A stretch of 64,000 nt of DNA, taken from contig CAVRFX010000016.1 of assembly GCA_963720645.1 (NCBI GenBank), positions 372,001-436,000 on the forward strand. The letters run 5' to 3'. This stretch comes from RYN-230 sp963720645 (GTDB lineage Bacteria > Actinomycetota > Actinomycetes > Streptosporangiales > Streptosporangiaceae). Positions 54,718 to 61,991 of the stretch are shown in pieces. Numbering within the stretch: position 1 is the stretch's first letter; each line of letters begins with the position of its first letter. The notes beneath the pieces were generated by a model. The model saw nothing but the letters and a program-made list of their open reading frames with translations, was not told the origin of the DNA and made no database searches. A program made the position numbers and the translations under genes.

Positions 54718-55947
54718 ATGGTGGGGGTACCGGCGGCAGGCGGGCCGGAACCGGCCGCGGTCCGCTTCCGGCTGGCGTCTCCGGTGACAGCGACGGTCCT
54801 GGCCGTCCTGGTGCTGATGCTGCTGGCCAGCGCGCTGGTGCTGAGCGCCCTGATCGGTCAGCTGTCGGTCCTGGGCTCGGGGCCGATTGTCCCCGTCGCG
54901 GTGGTCTACGCGGCGGTGGGCTTCGTCGTGGCCCGCCGCCAGCCGGGCAATCCGATCGGCTGGATCCTGATCACCTTCATCGTGGTGTTCCTGCTGAGCG
55001 GCGTTGCGGGCGGGTATGCCGCCCTGTACTACCGGTTCGGCCACCATGGCCTCCCGCTGGCCCCGGTCGCCGTGCTGCTCACGCCGTTGTGGGCACCGGC
55101 GCTGCTGTCGTTCCCGGTGGTGATCTTGCTGTTCCCGGACGGCAGGCTGGCCGCGCCGCCCTGGCGGTGGGCCCTGCGGGCCTATGCGGTGGCCGGAGCG
55201 CTGGCGTCGGCGGCCTTCTTTGCCCCGGCGGTCACCGCCGTGGCCCGCCATGACGTCCGCATCGACGCCGCCGGCAACCTGATCAGCACCGGGGGGCCGC
55301 AGGGCGGCCCCCTCGCCGTGGCGGGGGTACTGGTCCTGGGCTTGATCCTGGTAATCGTGCTGTCGTTCGTGGCCCACCAGGTTCTTAGCTGGCGGCGCGC
55401 CACGGGCCAGCGGCGCCAGCAGCTGAAGTGGCTGGCCACCGGCGCCGCGGTTACCCTGGCCGTGATCGCCGTGTCGCTGGGGACCAGCTCGACCAGCGTC
55501 GTAGGAGAGATTCTCGGGATCGGGCTGGCCGCGCTGCCGGTGGGCATCGGCGTGGGGATCTTGAAGTACCGCCTCTATGAGATCGACCGGATCATCAGCC
55601 GGACCCTGGCGTACGCGATCGTGACCGGCCTGCTGGTTGGGGTATACGCCGGGCTGGTGCTGCCGGCCACCCAGGTGCTGAGATTCCACAGTTCGGTAGC
55701 GGTGGCCGTGTCCACGCTGGCCGCTGCGGCGCTGTTTAACCCGCTGCGGCACTGGGTGCAGCGGACGGTGGACCGCCGGTTCAACCGGGCAGGGTATGAC
55801 GCCGACCAGACCGTGACGGCGTTCGCAGCCCGGCTGAAAGACACGGTTAACCTGGTCTCTGTTCGCGACGACCTGGCCGCCACCGTGGAAAAGGCTCTCG
55901 AACCGGCCCACATGTCGGTGTGGATCCAGGCTGCTGAACGGCAGTGA
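54718..55947 (+). CDS. Seven- to eight-helix membrane protein, sensor-kinase N-terminal-like
   Basis: About 409 residues. Hydrophobic helices: ATVLAVLVLMLLASALVLSA, PVAVVYAAVGFVVARRQPGN, PIGWILITFIVVFLLSGVAG, APALLSFPVVILLFPDGRLA, YAVAGALASAAFFAPAVTAV, AVAGVLVLGLILVIVLSFVA, AVTLAVIAVSLGTSSTSVVG, LAYAIVTGLLVGVYAGLVLP, then SVAVAVSTLAAAALFNPLRH and RTVDRRFNRAGYDADQTVTA, DLAATVEKALEPAHMSVWIQ. This matches the sensor half of actinobacterial kinases that lack HisKA/HATPase domains; no kinase domain follows. ATG 54718. Confidence 0.7.
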   Translation: MVGVPAAGGPEPAAVRFRLASPVTATVLAVLVLMLLASALVLSALIGQLSVLGSGPIVPVAVVYAAVGFVVARRQPGNPIGWILITFIVVFLLSGVAGGYAALYYRFGHHGLPLAPVAVLLTPLWAPALLSFPVVILLFPDGRLAAPPWRWALRAYAVAGALASAAFFAPAVTAVARHDVRIDAAGNLISTGGPQGGPLAVAGVLVLGLILVIVLSFVAHQVLSWRRATGQRRQQLKWLATGAAVTLAVIAVSLGTSSTSVVGEILGIGLAALPVGIGVGILKYRLYEIDRIISRTLAYAIVTGLLVGVYAGLVLPATQVLRFHSSVAVAVSTLAAAALFNPLRHWVQRTVDRRFNRAGYDADQTVTAFAARLKDTVNLVSVRDDLAATVEKALEPAHMSVWIQAAERQ

Positions 55948-56598
55948 CGCCCCACCGGCGGACGCGCTGACGCGCGGCAGCACCAGTCAGCTGAGCCGAC
56001 GCTTTCACAGACGGCCCAAGTTCGCTGGTAGACGTTCCCGTGCCGTGCGCACATGTAGACCTGAACGTCGGCCGGATGCATGTTGTCCCAGTTCGCTCCT
56101 GTCGATCGCTCGCCCCACTGATCCAGGTCGGGCATGATCGCCCGCCCCGTGGTGGTTAGCCCACCTGAGTCGGGGCGGCAGGGCGTCCTGCCGGTCATCC
56201 GTCTCGCACCCCGATCCGGCTAAGCCGATCACCGAGAAGTGCCTCTCTCAGCCGCGCGGCGTGGGACGTGATGGCCTGCAGGGAAACTCCCGCGGCAATC
56301 CTGTGATGGGTCACGGCCATTAAGGCCGGACAAGCTCCTGATCAGGCCAGTCGAGGGTGGCCAGGCCGGTGCTGGCAGCACCGGGGACATGTCCGATCAA
56401 AGACACGCCAGCAGACGGTCAGGCACGCAAAGAGTCACCCGGCGCCACCAGACACCAACCTGGCAGGACCCGCCCTAAGACATGGCCGGTATCCGCAAGC
56501 TCATACTCACAGGCACGCAACGGGCACCCCGGAGCCTGGGCAGGGCCGGAATCTGTCAGGACGCGCTCATGAGGCCTGGTCGGCCTACACTCGATGCC
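55948..56598. other. Gene-poor region inside the tRNA-Gly segment
   Basis: 650 bases with mixed base composition, lower in GC than flanking genes. A minus-strand frame around 56000-56140 (HPADVQVYMCARHGNVYQRT) has a protein-like look but no start signal. tacact at 56586-56591 is a possible -10 box for the following gene, 7 bases before its ATG. Confidence 0.4.
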
Positions 56599-56949
56599 AT
56601 GACCGCGACGCGTGAGGATGGGCAGCAGCCAGTCGTGCCACTTCCTGAGCGAGATCCGGCGGCGCTGCGGGCGGCTGTGGCCAAGCTCGATACCGCTGCG
56701 CTGGCGAAGTTCGAGTCTGACTGGACAGCTGCCACGGCCCGGGCGCGGGATGAGTACAGCCTGATGCCAGCGAGGTACTTCGTGGAGCACTGGTGGACCT
56801 GGGTGGCGGTTGAGCGCTGGCCGGCGCTAGCCGCCCGGTTGCGTGACTGCGAGCGCGTCGTCGCAGAGTCTGCGGATCGCAATGCGCGGCGGGCGGCGGC
56901 TGCCGAAATCAGCGAGATCCAGCGCCGGGCGGAGTCGGCGACCACGTGA
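56599..56949 (+). CDS. DUF6247-like protein, putative antitoxin
   Basis: 116 residues. PVVPLPERDPAALRAAVAKL, FESDWTAATARARDEYSLMP, YFVEHWWTWVAVERWPALAA, then a helical Arg/Ala-rich end. Small helical proteins of this family usually precede a RelE/ParE-like partner. The stop overlaps the next start (GTGA). Confidence 0.6.
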   Translation: MTATREDGQQPVVPLPERDPAALRAAVAKLDTAALAKFESDWTAATARARDEYSLMPARYFVEHWWTWVAVERWPALAARLRDCERVVAESADRNARRAAAAEISEIQRRAESATT

Positions 56950-57212
56950 GCGATTGGACGTGGGAGTACGTCCCGGACACAGCTAGTGTCGTCGGCGGTC
57001 TCACGTCAGAGGAGATCGCCGAGGTCGAGGCCCTGGCCGCGCGGCTTGCCGATGCTGTTGGCGTTCGCCGGATCGGTACCCCGTTCGATCTTCTAGAGGC
57101 CGTCTCCGGCCTGAAGACCTACGGTGAGGGTTCCTGGCTGATCTGGTTCTTGGAGGACTACCGGGACGACGTCGTGCTGGTGGTACGTGTCCAGCATTTG
57201 GGCGTCATCTAG
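56946..57212 (+). CDS. Small protein, putative toxin partner
   Basis: 88 residues: SDWTWEYVPDTASVVGGLTS, EEIAEVEALAARLADAVGVR, and YGEGSWLIWFLEDYRDDVVL ending VVRVQHLGVI. The helix-helix-strand-strand order and size fit a RelE/ParE-type toxin, though catalytic residues are not obvious. Translationally coupled to the upstream gene and adjacent to tRNA-Gly. Confidence 0.55.
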   Translation: MSDWTWEYVPDTASVVGGLTSEEIAEVEALAARLADAVGVRRIGTPFDLLEAVSGLKTYGEGSWLIWFLEDYRDDVVLVVRVQHLGVI

Positions 57213-57244
57213 GCCCGATTGCCTACCGCAGCGAAGATGCCGGG

Positions 57245-57315
57245 AGCGGGCGAAGGGAATCGAACCCTCATGACCAGCTTGGAAGGCTGGGGCTCTACCA
57301 TTGAGCTACGCCCGC
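57245..57315 (-). tRNA. tRNA-Gly (anticodon TCC)
   Basis: Minus strand: acceptor GCGGGCG/CGCCCGC, D-arm GCTC..GAGC, anticodon stem CCAGC/GCTGG with loop CTTCCAA (anticodon TCC), T-arm with loop TTCGATT. 71 bases with discriminator T, no encoded CCA. Confidence 0.96.
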
Positions 57316-57458
57316 GTGCCGCGCCGGCCGGCCGGTTTGGGCTCCGGCCAGCACGTCATCATGGGTAGCGTACCGGCTTACCGCGGCGGGCGGGTTCACC
57401 GGATGGGCCTGCGGCCGCCCGGGGATCCGGCGGGACAGATAGGCTACGGTCGGCTTAG

Positions 57459-57536
57459 CGGGATGTGGCGCAGCTTGGTTAGCGCGCCTGCTTTGGGAGC
57501 AGGAGGCCGCGAGTTCGAATCTCGCCATCCCGACCA
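57459..57536 (+). tRNA. tRNA-Pro (anticodon TGG)
   Basis: Plus strand: acceptor CGGGATG/CATCCCG, D-arm GCGC..GCGC, anticodon stem CCTGC/GCAGG with loop TTTGGGA (anticodon TGG), T-arm GCGAG TTCGAAT CTCGC. The terminal CCA is encoded at 57534-57536. Confidence 0.97.
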
Positions 57537-57778
57537 AAAATGCAGGTCAGCGGCCTCGCCGTGAGCTGCCGGGTGACTTCCAAGATCGTTTGACCGTCAT
57601 TGACCGTGGTGTTGAACACCAGTCAGAGACAGCGACCGTCACGGAGTAGACCCTGCTGGCACGGTGTATCGATGGGGCAGCGACTCTCGTTGAACAGATT
57701 CCAGGTTCCTTGCCCGGTCGGCCTGGACCCGTTGGACGATGACGATGCTGACGGGCTGCCGGTTTCAGGAGGGGCTGC

Positions 57779-58792
57779 GTGACTCGTGAGGAGTTCCTGG
57801 ATCTGCTGGCCCGGCTGCGGTGTGCACCTGTCGGTCGGGCGCGTCTCCGTGCGCCGCACAAGCCTCTGTTACTGCTGTGGCTGTTCGGGCGGTTCGCCTC
57901 TACCGGCAGCACCGTGGCGGCGTACGCGGAGGCTGAGGAGCCGGTCAGCACGCTGATTAACGACTTCGGGCCGCCGGTGGCGAGTGCCTCGGCGGGGCGG
58001 CAGCGGGCGGCGATGCCGTTCGTGCATCTGGAGCGGCAGATCTGGGATCTCCGCGACGGCTCACGAGCTGAAATCGGATCGAGCACATCGAGGAGCGGAC
58101 CTTGGCTGACCGACCGTGCGGCGGTAGGTCGGCTGCGGCCGGAAGTTGAGCAGTTGCTCGCAGATCCAGGGACGCTGGCGGCGGCCGCGCGGCTGCTGCT
58201 GGACCTGCACTTCACGCCGGGGCTGGCCGCGATGATCTGTGATGCGGCGGGCCTGGATCTCGCCGTGCTGGAGCTGGCCGCTAGCCCCGCGGTCGCGGCG
58301 GCCGGGCGGCGCCTGCGGCGTTCTGGTTTCGCTGAGGAGGTGCTGCGCGCTTACGCCTACCAGTGCGCCATGTGCGGTTTCGATGGGGCGCTGGGCCGTA
58401 ATCCGGTCGGTCTTGAGGCGGCGCATGTGCGCTGGCATAGCCAGGAAGGCCCGGACGTGGTGGCCAACGGGCTGGCGTTGTGTGCGCTGCATCATGCGCT
58501 GTTCGACCTGGGCGTGCTGGGGCTGACCGCTGAGCTGCATATCCGGGTGTCCAGTCTGTATGTGGCCCGCAGCGACGCTGGGGGGCGGGCAGTGGACGAC
58601 CTGTCAGGTCAGCCGTTGCTCGCGCCCCGGCCGGGCCAGCCCGTCGTGGAAGTGGATCACGTCGAGTGGCACCATCGGCAGGTCTTCAAGGGGCCGGCGT
58701 CGAGGCCGCATGAGAGGCGATTGGGTTCGGCACAGATCGACCGCGACCGATATTTAATAGCCTCCCTGATTTGCATTCGGCGCTATTGCTGA
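57779..58792 (+). CDS. HNH endonuclease with N-terminal sulfur-binding-type domain (phosphorothioation-dependent restriction)
   Basis: 337 residues. The N-terminus TREEFLDLLARLRCAPVGRA then APHKPLLLLWLFGRFAS resembles the sulfur-binding domain of ScoMcrA-type enzymes that recognise phosphorothioated DNA. The C-terminal HNH nuclease has CAMCGFDGALG (zinc Cys pair), LEAAHVRWHSQEGPD and LALCALHHALFDLGVLGL with catalytic His residues. VDHVEWHHRQVFKGPAS follows. GTG 57779 has RBS caggagg. The last 25 residues look like read-through past the natural end. Such enzymes cleave foreign modified DNA, so this is a type IV defense gene next to tRNA-Pro. Confidence 0.82.
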   Translation: MTREEFLDLLARLRCAPVGRARLRAPHKPLLLLWLFGRFASTGSTVAAYAEAEEPVSTLINDFGPPVASASAGRQRAAMPFVHLERQIWDLRDGSRAEIGSSTSRSGPWLTDRAAVGRLRPEVEQLLADPGTLAAAARLLLDLHFTPGLAAMICDAAGLDLAVLELAASPAVAAAGRRLRRSGFAEEVLRAYAYQCAMCGFDGALGRNPVGLEAAHVRWHSQEGPDVVANGLALCALHHALFDLGVLGLTAELHIRVSSLYVARSDAGGRAVDDLSGQPLLAPRPGQPVVEVDHVEWHHRQVFKGPASRPHERRLGSAQIDRDRYLIASLICIRRYC

Positions 58793-58837
58793 GCGTCGGC
58801 CTGGTGAAGTGAACCTCGCACAGCGAAGCAAGTTATT

Positions 58838-58854
58838 CATATCCAATGGATATG
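58838..58854. promoter_or_regulatory. 17-bp inverted repeat catatccaatggatatg
   Basis: Two 8-base arms (catatcca, tggatatg) around one central base, in an AT-rich context. Shape of a dimeric regulator site. Confidence 0.55.
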
Positions 58855-58920
58855 TCTGGACTGTGCGCAGATCGAGGCATAAGAATGGGTCGTGTGAACC
58901 GCCGAGCCGTGGTAGACAAA

Positions 58921-58936
58921 TGGACATCGATGTCCA
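58921..58936. promoter_or_regulatory. 16-bp perfect palindrome tggacatcgatgtcca
   Basis: Exact self-complement with no spacer, 67 bases after the first inverted repeat. Could be an operator or a recombination/methylation target. Confidence 0.6.
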
Positions 58937-59200
58937 GGCGGCTGAGCAGGAATACGGGCCGACGCCTGGCAGGGAACCTTGGCCGCCCGAACGCGCCAAA
59001 CGGTTGTCGGCAGTCGGGACCATGGCACTCCTGCAGTTCCGCCGATACCGCCAGGCCTGCCGGGTGAGGCATGGGTCAAGGTGGGCGGCTTCACTGCCAC
59101 GGGCTGGCGTGGCACGCTCACCGAACAACCCTGCGGCGGGTGCTGCGCGTCCGCTGCAGCACCCGCCGCGGATAGGACCTTCCCGTCACGGGCGGCCCGG

Positions 59201-60790
59201 TTACCTTTGAGGCACGGCACCTTGCGGATGCGACGGCACCGGGTGATCGGCCAGGCCCGTTTGCGGCGGCTTCACCTTGGCGGGCCGGGTGCGGTGAGCG
59301 AACGCCAGCCCGGCCAGGAGCAGCAGGCCGAACACGCACAGGTAGGCGAACCAATCGCCGGTGTGGCTGTAGAGGGTCCAGACTCCGCGCGTGGGGACAG
59401 CCGCCAGCATGATCCCGCCGCTGCGAGAGTAGTCCTGGCTGGCGATGACCCGGCCCTGGTAGTCGGTGATCAGCGAGATGCCGTTGCCGGCGGGCCGGAC
59501 CAGCGAGGTGCCGTTCTCAACCGCGCGGTAGACGGCCTCGGCGCTGTCCGCGGAGGCTTCGAACGAGTAGATCTCGTGGGTGGGGACCAGCAGGATGCCG
59601 GCCCGGTTCTGCCCGGCCTGGCGCAGCAGTTCGGGGTAGCCGACGTCGTTGCAGATCGCGGTGGTGAGGCGCCCGTACGGGGTGCTGGCCACCGGAAGCA
59701 CGCCCGGGCCGGTGATAGTGACCGACGTCCCGGTGGGGAACACCTCATGGGTCTTGTTGTAGGTCCAGATGACCGTCCCGGTGGGGCCGAGGAGGATGGC
59801 CTGGTTGCGGAAGTAGGGCAGGGACCGGGACCGGGTGTAGACGCCAAGCCAGATTTCCAGGTACCCATGGTTACGGCGGGCTATCGCCGCAGCCCGGTTG
59901 ATGGCCGCCTGCCTGTCCTCGGCGAGCACCAGCGCCGATTGCTCCTGCCAGACGACGAGCTTGGCGCCACGGCTGAACGCGGTCTGGGTGCGGGCCAGCA
60001 TCTGGTCGAGGGTGGCGTTGAACCGGGGCCGGATCGCGGCCCGCTGGGCGTTGGTGGATTGGTTGAACGTGGCCCAGTCGAAGCCCTGCAGCGCCTGGTT
60101 GGCGACAGGCTGGCTGATGGTGATCGTCGACACCTCAGCCTTTGGTGATGCCGCCGGGGAGGCGCTCAGGCGCACAAAGCCGAACCCGAACACCACGACC
60201 AGGGCGGCGGCGACGGCGAACAGCGGCCGCCACGACGCCCGCTGCCCGAAACCGTGTTCCCAGGCGGCGTTGACCGCCGAGGCGAACCACATGATCAGGA
60301 AGGTCAGGCTCCACATCCCGGTGACCGAGACAATCTGCATCAGCGGCAGGTCACCGTACTGGGAGTAGGCCGGCGTGCCGAAGGTGCCGGTGACAGTGAG
60401 CAAGGACATCACCCAGGTCAGGCTGGTGAAGGCGAGCGGGAAGACCAGCATGCGGGGCCAGGTGCTCAGCCGGGTGCCGATCAGCCGGTCCGCCAGGTAT
60501 GGCAGCGTGTACAAGAGCCCCTGTGACAGCGGGTACCCGATCAGGGTCAGGGCCAGGACGACCCCGTGATCGGTCGTGTCGCCGCTCATAGCGATCAGCG
60601 TGACCACCGCGTAGGCAGCGAAGATCAGCCATACCGACCGCGCACGGGGGGAGATGCGCACGAAGCGCAGCAGGAACACCGGTGCGATCGACGCGGCCGG
60701 CGGGATGACATTCCGGTACGCCGTAAACGGCAGCACCGCGAACCCGAGCAGCAGCCACAGCCACCCCAGGCTCTTGGTCTCGGGCTTCAT
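59201..60790 (-). CDS. Apolipoprotein N-acyltransferase-like membrane carbon-nitrogen hydrolase
   Basis: 529 residues. Five to six N-terminal helices (SLGWLWLLLGFAVLPF, VWLIFAAYAVVTLIAM, GMWSLTFLIMWFASAVNAAW, PLFAVAAALVVVFGFGFVRL), then a periplasmic nitrilase domain with Glu in KLVVWQEQSALV, Lys in IWTYNKTHEVFPTGT and Cys in TTAICNDVGYPELLRQ, the E-K-C triad, and a final helix VFGLLLLAGLAFAH. Lnt transfers an acyl chain to the lipoprotein N-terminus; however, the domain order fits while flanking residues differ from classic Lnt, so substrate is uncertain. Confidence 0.8.
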   Translation of the reverse strand: MKPETKSLGWLWLLLGFAVLPFTAYRNVIPPAASIAPVFLLRFVRISPRARSVWLIFAAYAVVTLIAMSGDTTDHGVVLALTLIGYPLSQGLLYTLPYLADRLIGTRLSTWPRMLVFPLAFTSLTWVMSLLTVTGTFGTPAYSQYGDLPLMQIVSVTGMWSLTFLIMWFASAVNAAWEHGFGQRASWRPLFAVAAALVVVFGFGFVRLSASPAASPKAEVSTITISQPVANQALQGFDWATFNQSTNAQRAAIRPRFNATLDQMLARTQTAFSRGAKLVVWQEQSALVLAEDRQAAINRAAAIARRNHGYLEIWLGVYTRSRSLPYFRNQAILLGPTGTVIWTYNKTHEVFPTGTSVTITGPGVLPVASTPYGRLTTAICNDVGYPELLRQAGQNRAGILLVPTHEIYSFEASADSAEAVYRAVENGTSLVRPAGNGISLITDYQGRVIASQDYSRSGGIMLAAVPTRGVWTLYSHTGDWFAYLCVFGLLLLAGLAFAHRTRPAKVKPPQTGLADHPVPSHPQGAVPQR

Positions 60791-60968
60791 GACGCCCGTC
60801 CCTCCTGATGAGGCCCGGTCAAGCAGGCCTCATAAACGACGACGACGTTCAGGGGCTCAACCAGGACCTGCATCTGCCGGGAGCCGGCTGCCCCGGCACC
60901 GGAGTCGCTGGCTCCACCGAGCCGGCACAACCGCCACCTTGATTCCAGCGTTTACCCGCGTATCGGCG

Positions 60969-61496
60969 TCACCAGAGGCCAACAGCCCGTCTGTGCAGGA
61001 CCTTGGTCCCAGGCCACCAGTGCAGCGCCGGCTCCCGGCGAGCGCGTCGCGGGATTCTCGCGGGCCGCCGGGAACCCGGCTCAACAGACTCTGCGCCGCC
61101 CCTGGAGGAGGTCGCCAGCCAGGTGCAGATTGCCCTGATATGCAAGCTTCGGCTGGCGATCGGCGCGGCGACGTGGATCCCCGGGATGTGCTGGATCTGG
61201 TGGTACTGCGCCATCGTGATCCCGCCGTAGATGCCCGACAGGAAATCCGGCTGCACGGTGCCGGTCCGGTTCTCCTGCGCGGTCCTGGCTCCCCTCGGCC
61301 GGACCAGGATGCCGTAGGCGGGCCGGAAGTTCGCCGACACTGTGCCGGTCGTGCGCAGCTGCGCGGTCCGCGACGCCGCGGTAAGCACGGTGAACGCGGC
61401 CGCCGCGACCAGCAGGCCGGCGATCAGCGCCAGCGTGCGGGCAGGGCGGAACCGCGCTTGCGACCAGGCGAGCCTGCCCATCTCCGCACTCCTCAT
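60969..61496 (-). pseudogene. Truncated FtsX-like ABC permease
   Basis: The N-terminus MGRLAWSQARFRPARTLAL, AGLLVAAAAFTVLTAASRTA, ANFRPAYGILVRPRGARTA, FLSGIYGGITMAQYHQIQHI and PGIHVAAPIA is typical of large actinobacterial permeases, but homology ends at about residue 112 and the remaining frame is unrelated. The rest of the gene (about 900 residues) is missing. Deletion remnant. Confidence 0.7.
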
Positions 61497-61991
61497 CTGC
61501 CCGTGCCCGTCTCCGGGGGGCTGGCCCGGCCGGGGGCTGCGATTATGCTCACTCCTTACCTAGCGACAATGCAAGTATGGCTGGGGGTCCCGGCTGTCAG
61601 CCGGCCCGGCGGACAGAACGGCAGGCGTGGCGCTCCGGCGCTGGATGCACAGGCCCGGGACACTCGCGGAGCGGCAATTGAGGACGTTCATCTACAGCGC
61701 GCCCGGGAATTATGCGCTCTCGCGCGCGTTAAGATGAGGGGTAGCCCAGAACCGAGCCGGTCGTCCGACGAGGAATCTCCCCGCGGCGTTGTCACCAACC
61801 ACCCACCGGCGGCTCAGGGCTCGTGCAAGAGGCCCTGCCGGGACCTGCCTGCGTTGATCGTCGGAGATCCGCAAGTTGGCTCGGCGTTCAAAGCACCAGG
61901 CCCGCTGCTCGGGACGTTTCCCGCCCCGGCCGCAGGACTGTGCTGCATGCTGCCGTGGCCATCGTGTCCCGGCATTCCAGAGGAGAAGTCT
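61497..61991. other. Intergenic region before the helicase gene
   Basis: About 500 bases between divergent genes. No gene or repeat stands out. aggagaa (61980-61986) is the helicase ribosome-binding site. Confidence 0.4.

Larger units (their letters stand above)
54578..57285. mobile_element. Putative remnant of a tRNA-Gly-targeted integrative element
   Basis: A 2.7-kb segment lies between the intact tRNA-Gly gene and a displaced copy of its 3' half, the usual result of tyrosine-recombinase integration at a tRNA 3' end. Contents: one membrane protein, 650 bases without a gene and a toxin-antitoxin-like pair. No integrase remains. Confidence 0.5.
58793..59200. other. Intergenic region with two palindromes
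   Basis: About 400 bases between convergent genes, AT-richer near 58800-58940. Contains the palindromes listed separately; no supported gene. Confidence 0.45.

Noticed and set aside
55980..56200. Possible small minus-strand protein (HPADVQVYMCARHGNVYQRT)
   Set aside because: The peptide looks protein-like, but there is no ribosome-binding site, and the frame runs on into antisense of the membrane protein gene.
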